46,430 nt of DNA from Maritimibacter sp. (GTDB lineage Bacteria > Pseudomonadota > Alphaproteobacteria > Rhodobacterales > Rhodobacteraceae), in assembly GCA_011389895.1 (NCBI GenBank), contig JAABTN010000024.1, positions 1 to 46,430 of the forward strand. Direction: 5' to 3'. Positions 32,974 to 41,398 of this stretch are shown here, piece after piece. Each line of letters starts with the position of its first letter. The first letter of the stretch is position 1. The notes below the pieces were generated by a model. It was not told the origin of the DNA, made no database searches, and was given only the letters and a program-made list of their open reading frames with translations. The position numbers and the translations under genes were made by a program.

Positions 32974-34288
32974 ACCCCGCGCCATCACCCATCGCCGGGT
33001 GTTGGCCATCGCCCTGCCGATCGTCGCGGCCAATATCACCGTGCCGATCCTTGGCGCGGTCGATACCGGGGTCGTCGGGCAGTTGGGCGAGGCGGCCCCG
33101 ATCGGGGCCGTCGGGATCGGGGCGGTGGTTCTGACCGCGATCTACTGGATTTTCGGGTTCTTGCGCATGGGCACCGCCGGGCTGGCCGCACAGGCGCTTG
33201 GCGCAGGCGACCGGGGCGAGCTTGCGGCGCTGCTTACGCGGGCGCTGATGATCGGCTTTGTCGGGGGTGCGGTCCTGATCGTGGCACAGGTGCCGCTGTT
33301 TTCGCTCGCGTTCCGGCTGGCCCCGGCCAGCGCCGAGGTCGAGGGGCTGGCTTGGACCTACATGTCGATCCGGGTCTGGTCCGCCCCCGCGATGATCGCG
33401 CTGTTCGGGCTTCTGGGCTGGCTCATCGCGCAGGAACGGACCGGGGCGGTGCTTTTGATCCAGCTTGCGATGAACGGGGCGAACGTGGGGCTCGACCTCG
33501 TGTTCGTGCTCGGGTTCGATTGGGGGGTCAGCGGCGTGGCCTGGGCGACCTTCCTGTCGGAATGGCTGGGCCTCGGGTTTGGCCTCTGGCTGTCGCGCGC
33601 GGCGTTTCGCGTGCCGGATTGGCGCGCTTGGGACCGGGTGTTTGACCGGGTACGCCTGATCAGGTTGGCGCGGGTCAACTCCGATATCCTGATCCGCTCG
33701 CTCCTGCTCGAAGCGATCCTTGTCAGCTTCATGTTCTGGGGCGCGGGGTTCGGCGATGTGACGCTGGCGGCCAACCAGGTGCTGATCCAGTTTCTGCATC
33801 TCGTCGCCTTCGGGCTCGATGGGTTCGCCTTTGCCGCCGAGAGCCTTGTTGGGCAGGCGATGGGGCGGCGCGACCCCGCGCGGCTTCGGCGTGCGGCGAT
33901 CCTGACAAGCTTTTGGGGCGGGCTGGTCGCGGTTGGCTTCGGCGTCGCATTCTGGGTCGCAGGCGGGCAGATCATCGACATCATGGCCACGGCACCGGAG
34001 GTGCGACTGGCGGCGCGTGATTTCCTCCCATGGCTGGTGCTGGCCCCGCTGATCGGGTTGGCACCCTTCATGCTTGACGGGATCTTCATCGGGGCCACGC
34101 GCACCGCGGACATGCGCAACATGATGGTGCTGTCGATGATCGTCTATATCTTGGCCGCGCTAGCGCTGCGCCCCTTGGGCAATCACGGGCTGTGGCTGGC
34201 CTACCTGATTTCATATGCCGCGCGCGGCGTGACGCTGGCCATCCGTTACCCGGCGCTTGAGCGGCAGGCGCACCCGGCGACCCCGTGA
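32966..34288 (+). CDS. MATE family efflux transporter (DinF-like)
   Basis: A 440-residue membrane protein with about 12 transmembrane helices in two related halves, typical of MATE exporters. The N-terminus reads RVLAIALPIVAANITVPILG and AVDTGVVGQLGEAAPIGAVG, a DinF/NorM signature, and the second half repeats the pattern (AANQVLIQFLHLVAFGLDGF, then AFAAESLVGQAMG). MATE proteins extrude drugs or metabolites with Na+ or H+ antiport. It overlaps the thioesterase gene by 8 bp, suggesting export of a product or of acids released by the thioesterases. This coupling is inference. Confidence 0.92.
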   Translation: MAEPRAITHRRVLAIALPIVAANITVPILGAVDTGVVGQLGEAAPIGAVGIGAVVLTAIYWIFGFLRMGTAGLAAQALGAGDRGELAALLTRALMIGFVGGAVLIVAQVPLFSLAFRLAPASAEVEGLAWTYMSIRVWSAPAMIALFGLLGWLIAQERTGAVLLIQLAMNGANVGLDLVFVLGFDWGVSGVAWATFLSEWLGLGFGLWLSRAAFRVPDWRAWDRVFDRVRLIRLARVNSDILIRSLLLEAILVSFMFWGAGFGDVTLAANQVLIQFLHLVAFGLDGFAFAAESLVGQAMGRRDPARLRRAAILTSFWGGLVAVGFGVAFWVAGGQIIDIMATAPEVRLAARDFLPWLVLAPLIGLAPFMLDGIFIGATRTADMRNMMVLSMIVYILAALALRPLGNHGLWLAYLISYAARGVTLAIRYPALERQAHPATP

Positions 34289-34297
34289 GCGCGACGC

Positions 34298-34645
34298 TCA
34301 GAGCAGATCGAGCACGGCCTCGGGCGGGCGACCGATGCGCGCGCGCCCATCCTTGAACACGATGGGTCGTTCGATAAGCTTCGGGGTCTCGACCATCGCG
34401 GCGATGAGCGTGTCCTCGTCCGATGTCCGGCTCAGCCCGGCGGCTTTGAACGCGGCCTCGTTGGGGCGCATCATGTCGATGGCCCGCAGCCCGAGGGCGC
34501 GCAAGGCGTCGCGAATCTCGATCGAGTCCGGGCTGTCGTCAAGATACCGGCGCACCACCGGCGTGATCCCCCGGCCTTCCAGCAGGGCGAGCGTTTCGCG
34601 CGATTTGGTGCAGCGCGGGTTGTGCCATATCGTGATGTCGCTCAT
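34298..34645 (-). CDS. ArsC-like thioredoxin-fold protein (arsenate reductase family)
   Basis: A 115-residue protein of the glutaredoxin-linked ArsC/Spx/YffB group. [20 protein letters not shown] shows the active cysteine in NPRCTKSR. Later [20 protein letters not shown] contains the conserved RP and GRPPE segments seen in arsenate reductases. I prefer the ATG at 34645, which overlaps the pyrD stop by 4 bp (ATGA); an ATG at 34651 adds two residues. No ars operon genes are nearby. A stress-related or non-arsenate role is possible in its pyrD context. Confidence 0.85.
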   Translation of the reverse strand: MSDITIWHNPRCTKSRETLALLEGRGITPVVRRYLDDSPDSIEIRDALRALGLRAIDMMRPNEAAFKAAGLSRTSDEDTLIAAMVETPKLIERPIVFKDGRARIGRPPEAVLDLL

Positions 34646-35706
34646 AGCCATGCGTCCCTTTCCGTGCCGGTGGCGTCATGCACATTGGCATGACCATCGG
34701 CGGCCAGCAATTCGTCAAGACCCCGGGCGATCCGGTCCGCGAGGCTGAGACCTTGGTAGGCCATGGCCGAGTAAAGCTGCACCGCGTGGGCCCCGGCCTT
34801 GATCTTGGTATAGGCATCTTCGGGCGAGCCGACGCCACCGACCCCGATCAGGGGCATGTGCCCGCCGGTCGCATGGGACAGCCTTGCCAGCACACGGGTG
34901 GATTTTTCGAACAATGGCGCGCCGGACAGCCCGCCTGTCTCTCCGCGCCTTGCACTTTTCACGCCTTCGCGATCCAGCGTGGTGTTGGTCGCGATGATCC
35001 CGTCAAGCCGCACCTCGCGCGCCACATCCACGATTTCCGCGATCTCGGTGTCGGTCAGATCGGGGGCGATCTTCACAAACACCGGGATGATCCGGTCCCC
35101 GGTGTCGCGCACCCGGATGACGCGGGACAACAGGGCATGCAGCGCCTGCGCCCCCTGAAGGTCGCGCAGCTTCTCGGTGTTGGGGGACGAGACGTTGACG
35201 GTCACGAAATCGACAAGCGGCCCGCAGGTCTCGAACACCTGCACAAAGTCGCCCGCCCTGTCGGCGCTGTCCTTGTTCGCCCCGAGGTTCAGCCCGACAG
35301 GCACCGGGCGGGTGCGCGAGCGGCGGGTCAGACGCGCGGCCGCGGCCGCCATCCCGGCGTTGTTGAACCCGAAACGGTTGATGACAGCCTGATCCTCCGG
35401 CAAGCGAAACATCCGGGGCTTCGGGTTGCCCGGTTGCGCGCGCGGCGTGATCGCGCCGGTTTCGATGAAGCCGAACCCGGCCTGTGTCAGCGCATCCACC
35501 ACCTCGGCGTTCTTGTCGAAGCCGGCGGCCAGCCCGACGGGGTTCAAAAGCTCAAGCCCCGCGACGCGGCACCGCAGCCGGTCCGAGGTATAGGGGCCAG
35601 GCAGGGGCACCAGCCCCGCTTTCAACGCCATCAGCGCCAAGCCGTGGGCGCGCTCAGGGTCCAGGCCGTGAAGCAGCTTTATCCCAAGCTTTTCGACCGC
35701 GTTCAT
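34642..35706 (-). CDS. pyrD: Quinone-dependent dihydroorotate dehydrogenase (class 2)
   Basis: A 354-residue membrane-associated enzyme that oxidises dihydroorotate to orotate and reduces quinone in pyrimidine synthesis. The N-terminal amphipathic helix ([20 protein letters not shown]) marks class 2. [19 protein letters not shown] is the FMN loop, and NVSSPNT supplies the catalytic serine. [15 protein letters not shown] and [14 protein letters not shown] follow. The start at 35706 precedes the membrane helix. It overlaps DUF952 upstream and the ArsC-like gene downstream by 4 bp each. Confidence 0.95.
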   Translation of the reverse strand: MNAVEKLGIKLLHGLDPERAHGLALMALKAGLVPLPGPYTSDRLRCRVAGLELLNPVGLAAGFDKNAEVVDALTQAGFGFIETGAITPRAQPGNPKPRMFRLPEDQAVINRFGFNNAGMAAAAARLTRRSRTRPVPVGLNLGANKDSADRAGDFVQVFETCGPLVDFVTVNVSSPNTEKLRDLQGAQALHALLSRVIRVRDTGDRIIPVFVKIAPDLTDTEIAEIVDVAREVRLDGIIATNTTLDREGVKSARRGETGGLSGAPLFEKSTRVLARLSHATGGHMPLIGVGGVGSPEDAYTKIKAGAHAVQLYSAMAYQGLSLADRIARGLDELLAADGHANVHDATGTERDAWL

Positions 35707-36041
35707 TGCGCCTCTCGCGGAAAGACATGACCATCGGGGCCACATGGCAGGGGCTTGGCCCAAAGCACATCCTCAAGCGTCAGCGCGCGGTAGAGATGGG
35801 GAAACAAGTCACCGCCCCGCGAGACCTCCCACCGAAGGGCCGCGCCCATGGTGTCCGCGTCACAGGCGATGAGCATCAGGCCATCGACTTCCGCGAAATA
35901 CTTGGCTGCCGTCACGCCGACTTGTGCGGGCGTGGAGAAGTGGATGTATCCGTCGTCGCGGTCGATCGGCGCGCCTATGGTGCGCCCTGCCGTTTGCAAC
36001 GCGGCCCATTCGTCGGATCGGAATATCTTCAGGATCAGCAT
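35703..36041 (-). CDS. DUF952 family protein
   Basis: A 112-residue protein of the DUF952 group, recognised by [13 protein letters not shown] near 29-41 (HFST is the signature) and [17 protein letters not shown] near 76-92. I am confident of the family, not the role; relatives have been linked to ADP-ribosyltransferase-like folds, which I recall but cannot check. The start at 36041 is where the family sequence begins. It overlaps pyrD by 4 bp, so it is translated just before it, suggesting a shared promoter in the 36042-36159 gap. Confidence 0.82.
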   Translation of the reverse strand: MLILKIFRSDEWAALQTAGRTIGAPIDRDDGYIHFSTPAQVGVTAAKYFAEVDGLMLIACDADTMGAALRWEVSRGGDLFPHLYRALTLEDVLWAKPLPCGPDGHVFPREAQ

Positions 36042-36088
36042 GCGCGTGGTTTGCCCCCCGACGCGCGCGGCGTCAAGCGCGGCCCCGT

Positions 36089-36114
36089 GTCCGGGGCCTT
36101 TGTCCGGGGTCTTT
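36089..36114. repeat. Tandem 13-bp direct repeat in the divergent gap
   Basis: GTCCGGGGCCTTT (36089-36101) is followed immediately by GTCCGGGGTCTTT (36102-36114), 12 of 13 identical. It lies between the DUF952/pyrD operon and the DUF1992/YedK genes. GGCCCC at 36081-36086 could pair with GGGGCC inside the first copy, giving a hairpin followed by TTT. Confidence 0.45.
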
Positions 36115-36159
36115 CGCAATGTGCCGAGACCCTTTAACCTTGTCGCAAAGGAGCACGCG

Positions 36160-36468
36160 ATGGACCATCCTCTCATGGACCTGATCTCGGCCAAGATCGC
36201 CGAGGCCGAGAAGAACGGCGAATTCGACAATCTTCCGGGCGCGGGCAAGCCGCTTCCCGAGGATGACGACCCGCAAAATGCCCTTCTCAGACGCGTGATG
36301 CGCGAAAACGGGGCGGTGCCGCCCTTCGTGGCGATGTCGCGCGAGCTTGAGGCGCTGCGTGATGAGCTGCGGCGCACCACCGACGAGGTATCTCGCCGTG
36401 ACATCATGAAAGAGATGTCGATGACAGAGGCCAAGATCGCCATCGCGCGAAAGGAATGGCGCCGCTGA
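36160..36468 (+). CDS. DUF1992 (DnaJ-homologue-like) protein
   Basis: A 102-residue protein of the DUF1992 family, found in bacteria and in the DNAJC28 group. The core is ISAKIAEAEKNGEFDNLPGA, then GKPLPEDDD (about 9-37), followed by a charged helix (ELEALRDELRRTTDEVSRRD). AAAGGAG upstream (36148-36154) is a good ribosome-binding site for the ATG at 36160. Its function is not established. The stop overlaps the first base of the YedK start, so the two genes are translationally coupled. Confidence 0.85.
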   Translation: MDHPLMDLISAKIAEAEKNGEFDNLPGAGKPLPEDDDPQNALLRRVMRENGAVPPFVAMSRELEALRDELRRTTDEVSRRDIMKEMSMTEAKIAIARKEWRR

Positions 36469-37127
36469 TGTGTGGCCGCATGGCCAACACGCTTCCCCAC
36501 GATGCGGTGGCGAACCTGTTCGGGGCCGAACCCGCCAATGCGCTCCCGCCCTTGCCCGACTACAACATCTGCCCGACACAGGATGTTGCGGTGATCACGT
36601 TTGAAGATGGGAAGCGCCGCTATCGCCCCATGCGGTGGGGGTTCTTGCCGGTCTGGTACAAGACGATGAACGATGGCCCCCTCCTGATCAACGCGCGGTC
36701 CGAAACGGTGGCGGAAAAGCCCGCCTTCAGGGGAGCGGTGCGCGAAACGCGCTGTCTTGTCCCGGTCTCGGGGTTTTTCGAATGGCACCGGGAGGGCGGG
36801 GAAAAGCTCCCGTTTTATTTCGACCGCGCGGATGAGACCCCGCTGGTCATGGCGGGTGTCTGGCGCGATTGGGGCGAGGACGGGGTCCCGAGTTTCGCGG
36901 TGCTGACGACCGAGGCAAACGGGCTGATGCAGCCGATTCACGACCGCATTCCCGTGCTGATCGAGGCCGAGGATTGGGGCAAGTGGCTGGGTGAAGAAGG
37001 CCATGGGGCCGCGACGCTCATGCAGACACCGGATGACAGGGTGCTGCGCTGTCACCGGGTGTCGAAAGCGGTCAATTCGAACCGGGCCGAGGGGCCCGAT
37101 CTGATCGCCCCGCTGGACGTGCCGTGA
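36468..37127 (+). CDS. SOS response-associated peptidase / abasic-site sensor (YedK/HMCES family)
   Basis: A 219-residue SRAP domain protein. After Met removal the N-terminal residue is Cys2 (MCGRMA), which forms a thiazolidine link with abasic sites in single-stranded DNA. INARSET supplies the asparagine, SGFFEWHREG the glutamate, and PIHDRIPVL the histidine. These are the family's conserved active-site residues. It protects AP sites and is a self-processing crosslink protein. The start was placed at 36468 because MCGR must be N-terminal; the open frame begins four codons earlier. It is coupled to DUF1992. No GTTC-N7-GTTC box is seen upstream. Confidence 0.93.
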   Translation: MCGRMANTLPHDAVANLFGAEPANALPPLPDYNICPTQDVAVITFEDGKRRYRPMRWGFLPVWYKTMNDGPLLINARSETVAEKPAFRGAVRETRCLVPVSGFFEWHREGGEKLPFYFDRADETPLVMAGVWRDWGEDGVPSFAVLTTEANGLMQPIHDRIPVLIEAEDWGKWLGEEGHGAATLMQTPDDRVLRCHRVSKAVNSNRAEGPDLIAPLDVP

Positions 37128-37224
37128 TCCGCGCCGCAACCCCGCCCGGCGCCCCGCAAACCGAAACCCCGCCGCGTTTTTCGATTTCCCTTGTCCTGAC
37201 AATCCTCTACCAATGCCCGCGCCT

Positions 37225-37309
37225 GCCCGCGTGGTGGAATTGGTAGACACAGGGGACTTAAAATCCCCGGGCGTTAGCCGTGCCGGTTCGAGTCCGGCCG
37301 CGGGCACCA
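37225..37309 (+). tRNA. tRNA-Leu (anticodon UAA)
   Basis: An 85-nt tRNA with encoded CCA. The acceptor stem pairs GCCCGCG (37225-37231) with CGCGGGC before ACCA. The anticodon stem is GGGGA/TCCCC around loop CTTAAAA, giving anticodon TAA. The T arm carries GGTTCGAGTCC. A long variable arm is present, as expected for leucine. It lies between YedK and the exopolysaccharide locus. Confidence 0.96.
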
Positions 37310-37366
37310 TGGTTCACACGGGGCCATCCCGTCTTCCCGCATCGCGCAGGCCCCGACAGGTGCCCC

Positions 37367-38707
37367 CTATAACGCCCCGGCCAGTGCGATCGAGGGGACA
37401 AGCTGGCCGACAAGGCGGTCGAGGGTGGTGACGGGGTGTTCGGCGACGAAGACAACGTCGTTGGGGCGCAGTTCAAACCGGGTGGCGAGCACAAGGTTGG
37501 CGGCGTTCACCGCGTTGAGGTGCCAGGCGATGACGCCGCGCCCATCGGGGCCGGCGCGCAACACGTAAAGTTCCGAGACATTGCCGGTGCGGTTCGGCAC
37601 GCCCTCGGTCTTGTCAAACAGCGCGTCGGCAAGGCTTGCCTTGCGCTCGAACGGCAAGGTGAACCGGTTTTGCAACCCGACCTCGCCCGCAATGTAGACA
37701 TAATCGCGCGCCACGGCATCGAGATCGACCCGGGCGCGGAAGTTTGCGCGTTCTTCGTTCAATGCGCCCCGGCGCAGGGCCACTTCGGTCTCAAGCTGAC
37801 GCAGCGCAAGATCGCGGGTGGTCTGGCGGAAGGTCGCAAGCTCGATCTGCTGGGCGAAATAGCCTTCGGCTTTGTCGAGATCGAAGGCGGTATCGACATA
37901 GATCGCGTCACCGTCTTTCAGCGCGAGGGTCTGGATCTCGGTGTCCTCGAGGTAACGCCGGATCGGGATCCGGTAGAGCTTGGCATCGCGGTAGAGGCGG
38001 ATCGAGGCGAAGTCCGCGTCGCGAACGGTGATGCCCCCCGCCGCCGCGATCGCCTCGGACAGCCTAAGGGTCTTGAGGGTGATCGGAAGGGTCTTGGCGG
38101 CCCGCACCGCGCCGCCAATCGAGATGCGCTGGGCGTTGAATTCGGCGATCTCGATCGAGAAGGTCGGGTCGATCTGCTTGGCCACCAAGGCGTCGAAAAC
38201 CTCTGCCTCGGCCTCTTCAAGCGTGCGACCGGCGAGGTGGATGCGACCGACCTCGGGGATGCTGATGGCGCCATCGTCCTGCACCGTGTAGCCCTGCCTG
38301 CTGTTCTGGGCGGCGAGCAGGCCGCTCAGCGTTTCGACGCGGGAGCCTGTGGTCGCGGTGGCAAGCAAGATCACGTCGCCGGTGCCGATCCGGTAGCCCT
38401 CTGGTTCGTAGGGCGGCGGCAGGCGGGTGGGCAGGGATGCGGGGCGTGGCTGCGGCGTGAAGGCGGGATCGGGCATGTCGCCCGCGCCAATCGCCCCGCC
38501 ACCCAGCCCGGCGCTGCGCGTGAAGACCGACGGCAGGGCGCGGGCACGAAAGGGGGCGGCATTGGCGGTTTTCAGGCTGCTGGCATCTATCGCGACGACC
38601 CGGACGTTGCCGACCTCGGCCACGCCACTGGTGACCTGCGGCGAGGAATAGAGCCCGCCACAGCCGGTCAGACCGATCAGCGCCACGATGACCCAAAGTC
38701 TACCCAT
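37367..38707 (-). CDS. Polysaccharide export outer membrane lipoprotein (Wza-like)
   Basis: A 446-residue export lipoprotein that forms the outer-membrane channel for capsule or exopolysaccharide. The signal peptide ends in the lipobox LTGC with C16 acylated. The polysaccharide export domain begins near 105 with PEGYRIGTGDVILLATATTG and YTVQDDGAISIPEVGRIHLA. SLBB-type beta-grasp domains follow, for example at RISIGGAVRAAKTLPITLKT and DYVYIAGEVGLQNRFTLPFE. It is downstream of the tyrosine kinase gene on the minus strand, 118 bp apart. Family Wza/KpsD/ExoF relationships cannot be separated by eye. Confidence 0.9.
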   Translation of the reverse strand: MGRLWVIVALIGLTGCGGLYSSPQVTSGVAEVGNVRVVAIDASSLKTANAAPFRARALPSVFTRSAGLGGGAIGAGDMPDPAFTPQPRPASLPTRLPPPYEPEGYRIGTGDVILLATATTGSRVETLSGLLAAQNSRQGYTVQDDGAISIPEVGRIHLAGRTLEEAEAEVFDALVAKQIDPTFSIEIAEFNAQRISIGGAVRAAKTLPITLKTLRLSEAIAAAGGITVRDADFASIRLYRDAKLYRIPIRRYLEDTEIQTLALKDGDAIYVDTAFDLDKAEGYFAQQIELATFRQTTRDLALRQLETEVALRRGALNEERANFRARVDLDAVARDYVYIAGEVGLQNRFTLPFERKASLADALFDKTEGVPNRTGNVSELYVLRAGPDGRGVIAWHLNAVNAANLVLATRFELRPNDVVFVAEHPVTTLDRLVGQLVPSIALAGAL

Positions 38708-38789
38708 TTTTCACCCCTGGATGGTGCGTCAGACAAGAACTCGCCTATGGGTTGTAGCTTCGACCATTCCCGATCTTTTCGCAAGCCCC

Positions 38790-38805
38790 CACCGGATCGC
38801 CGGTG
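38790..38805. repeat. Hairpin between the wzc-like and wza-like genes
   Basis: CACCGG (38790-38795) and CCGGTG (38800-38805) form a stem with a 4-nt loop in the 118-bp gap. No T run follows on the minus strand. It may tune expression of the export gene relative to the kinase gene. Confidence 0.35.
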
Positions 38806-38825
38806 CGCGCCCCGCAGATCCCAGT

Positions 38826-40880
38826 CTAATCACGGTCATAGGTCGTATGGGCATAGGCCGCATAGGCCCCGTTCCGACCGCCGTAGCCGTAGCGCTTCAT
38901 CCCTTTGGGGTCGATCTGGTTCAGGACTGCGCCGGTAACGGTGATGCCGCTTAGCGCGAATTGCCGGACCGCTTCGCGTATTTGCGCGCGCGAGGTGGCG
39001 TTCCAGCGTACAGTGATCAACACCGCGTCGACCTCTTGCGCGATGATGCGGGCATCGGGCACGAGAAGCACCGGCGGCGTGTCGATGAGGATCACGTCAT
39101 AGCTCTGGCGCAGATCCTGCACGAAGCTGGCGAAACGATCCGAGGAAAACACGTCGGCGGCGTTGATGGCGCTGTGCCCGCCAGGTAACACATCGACCCC
39201 GAGAGGGTCGATCTTGCGGACCACGTCCCCTAGCCGCGCCGCGCCCGAGAGGACCGACAAGAGCCCCCGGGTCGGGTCGATGTCGAAGTAGTCCGGAAAA
39301 ACCCGCCGGCGCAAATCGCCCTCGATCAGCAAGACCCGCTTGCCGAGACCAGAAAAATTCTGCGCCAGCGCGATCGCGGTGGTCGTCTTGCCCTCCTGTG
39401 AGAGCGCGGAGGTCGAAAGGATCACCTGCGGCGGGCGGTCGAGGTTGCTTAGCATCAGGGATGTGCGAAGGTCGCGCACCGCTTCGGCCGCGGCCGAGGT
39501 CGGCTTGTCGACGAGATAGCTGACCAGCGCCTTGCGTTTGCGGGCGGGGATCTTTGGCACCTGTCCGATCACGGTGAGCCCGGTTTCACGTTCCAGCGCT
39601 TGCGCCGTGCGAAAGCCGGTTTGCATCGTCTCACGCAGGAGCACGCCGCCCACCCCGGCGATCAGCCCGAGCATGAGGCCGAGGGCGAGGATCAGCGGTC
39701 GGCGCGGTTCGGACGGGTGCATTGGGGCGACGGCGGTCGAGAGAATGCGGCTGTCGGCCTGCTGAATGCCGCGCTGAACCGAGGTTTCCTGCATGCGTTT
39801 GAGGAAATCTTCATAGATTGCCCGCACCGCCGCGGTTTCGCGTTCAAGCTGTTGCAACTCGACAAGCTCGTCGGATTGGCGGGCGTAATCGGCTTCCAGC
39901 CGGTCGAGCGACAGGCGAAGCGCGTCATGCTGGGCGCCGGTGCGGGCAAGATCGGCGCGGGCGCGGGCGAGTGGGGGGGCACCGCGGGCAGGTCCGGGAT
40001 CGTCTGGCGCGACCGCATCCTGCCGGGCTTCAAGCGTGACGACCTGCGCGGCCTGCGCGTCGCGCGTGGCCGCCAATTCTACTAGCCGCACGCGGGTGTC
40101 CTTGATCTGCCGGTTGAGCCCTTCGAGCGCGGCGACCGAGACGAGATCGGTCTTGGTGGCAAAGTTTTTCAGCCGCGCTTCAGATGTTTCAAGCTCGCCG
40201 CGAAGCGTGGCGACGCGCTCGGACAACCACAGCGTGGCGTTTTCCATCGCCTCGAATTTCACGGCGAGCTGGTCGGCGATGTAGAGCTCGGCCAGCCGGT
40301 TGGCGATACCGGCGGATTTGTCCGGATCGGTGGTAAGCGCGGAGATGGTGAAGACATAGCTTGACCGAACGTTGGACACGGTGATCGCCTCGGCCACCCG
40401 GTCCACGGTGGCATTGATGTCGTGCTGGGTCGTCGGGGCTGGAATGTCATCAGCCAGAAACGGGTTGAACTCGGGATCGGCTGTCAGGCTCATATCCTCG
40501 ACCAGCGTGGCGAACAGGTCGCGTGAGCGCAGCACCTCGACCTCGGTATTGACCGTGGACGGGTCGCCCGACAGCCCCGGCATCACGGACTGAAAATCGA
40601 TCATCGCGCCTTGGCGGTTGTCGAGCGCGACCGCGGCGCGGGCCGTGTATTTCGGCACCGCGATCTGGGTGGCATAGACCCATGCGGTGGCCCCGGACAG
40701 AAGCATTGCCAGCATGATCCAGAGTTTGCCATGCCACAACCGGCGCCCCAGCTCGACCATGTCGACACGGTCGTCGCCATCTGGCGCCGGGCTTGCGGTG
40801 TCGGGGGGCAGGGGCATGAGGGCCGGGGTTGGAGAATGCTTGTTCACGCGCGCGGGGTCCTGTGCGTCTTTACGGGACAT
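38826..40880 (-). CDS. Polysaccharide biosynthesis tyrosine autokinase (Wzc-like)
   Basis: A 684-residue BY-kinase and co-polymerase. The N-terminal Wzz domain has one membrane helix at about 52-72, a large periplasmic region with coiled coils (about 190-400) and a second membrane helix near 420-440. The C-terminal kinase has Walker A ALSQEGKTT (492-500), Walker A' RVLLIEGD (515-522) and Walker B VILIDTPP (596-603). It ends in a tyrosine cluster (Y664, Y666, Y673, Y676, Y681) for autophosphorylation. It controls chain length and export with the Wza-like protein. The start is uncertain; ATG 40880 was chosen, and the frame is open to 40970. Confidence 0.9.
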   Translation of the reverse strand: MSRKDAQDPARVNKHSPTPALMPLPPDTASPAPDGDDRVDMVELGRRLWHGKLWIMLAMLLSGATAWVYATQIAVPKYTARAAVALDNRQGAMIDFQSVMPGLSGDPSTVNTEVEVLRSRDLFATLVEDMSLTADPEFNPFLADDIPAPTTQHDINATVDRVAEAITVSNVRSSYVFTISALTTDPDKSAGIANRLAELYIADQLAVKFEAMENATLWLSERVATLRGELETSEARLKNFATKTDLVSVAALEGLNRQIKDTRVRLVELAATRDAQAAQVVTLEARQDAVAPDDPGPARGAPPLARARADLARTGAQHDALRLSLDRLEADYARQSDELVELQQLERETAAVRAIYEDFLKRMQETSVQRGIQQADSRILSTAVAPMHPSEPRRPLILALGLMLGLIAGVGGVLLRETMQTGFRTAQALERETGLTVIGQVPKIPARKRKALVSYLVDKPTSAAAEAVRDLRTSLMLSNLDRPPQVILSTSALSQEGKTTTAIALAQNFSGLGKRVLLIEGDLRRRVFPDYFDIDPTRGLLSVLSGAARLGDVVRKIDPLGVDVLPGGHSAINAADVFSSDRFASFVQDLRQSYDVILIDTPPVLLVPDARIIAQEVDAVLITVRWNATSRAQIREAVRQFALSGITVTGAVLNQIDPKGMKRYGYGGRNGAYAAYAHTTYDRD

Positions 40881-41398
40881 GCATAAAGCACTCAACTCAA
40901 GATTGCAACGCACAGCGTTGTCATCTGCTTGCTCTAACAGGAATTCGGCCCCGTTTGGGCACATGGACAAGACCTGTCGTCCCTGGCCCCCTGCGTGAAA
41001 ATGACGGGGGCCAGGGGGAGGCGTCGAAAAAGCCCCGTCTGTCGTCCTCGTTCAAGAAATGACTTTTGACCCTATTGCAAAGGGAAAATCGTGGTTAGCG
41101 AAAGAATTGAATGGACAGACGTCAAGATCGGAATATACAACTTTAAGAGTATTATGTTCGATAAGAACAATCCATAGGAGATAGGCGGGAGAGGAGAAAC
41201 GACTGGTGATCTTCAAGTCGCACTTGCAACCTTCGGTAGTTTTATGTCCTACGGGACGAGGGCGGCCCTGCTGCAAGCCGGTTCTATGAGATGCGCCTGC
41301 GAAACGAGAGGGCAATCGGGCAGAGACACCGAGAGATCAGGTTACGCGGCGTCTCGGCCCGGCACGGTCCAAGCTCATGGAGTGAGGTTTTTCGGGTG
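40881..41398. other. Non-coding region between divergent polysaccharide genes
   Basis: About 520 bp without a supported gene. The middle (41060-41220) is visibly more AT rich than its surroundings, for example around 41135-41172. It holds a perfect hairpin (40981-41016), a TGTTC-N5-GAACA palindrome (41155-41169), and a strong GAGGAG sequence (41191-41196) ahead of a 27-codon GTG frame (41206-41289). It probably carries promoters for both the wzc/wza and the capD directions. Confidence 0.6.
40981..41016. promoter_or_regulatory. Perfect 11-bp inverted repeat upstream of the wzc-like gene
   Basis: CCCTGGCCCCC (40981-40991) and GGGGGCCAGGG (41006-41016) form a strong stem with a 14-nt loop, about 100 bp upstream of the kinase start. 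It could be a terminator-like leader element or an operator. No T tract adjoins it on the plus strand. Confidence 0.45.

Noticed and set aside
41155..41169. Possible SOS box in the polysaccharide intergenic region
   Set aside because: TGTTC-N5-GAACA is an inverted repeat with a 5-bp spacer. The alphaproteobacterial SOS box is a direct repeat with a 7-bp spacer.
41206..41289. 27-codon GTG frame with a good GAGGAG upstream, as a real gene
   Set aside because: Too short and unsupported by homology to list as a coding gene. It is kept only as part of a finding about the leader region.
41052..41315. 87-codon minus-strand frame in the polysaccharide intergenic region
   Set aside because: No ribosome-binding site, no homology recognised and odd composition. 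It overlaps the likely promoter region.
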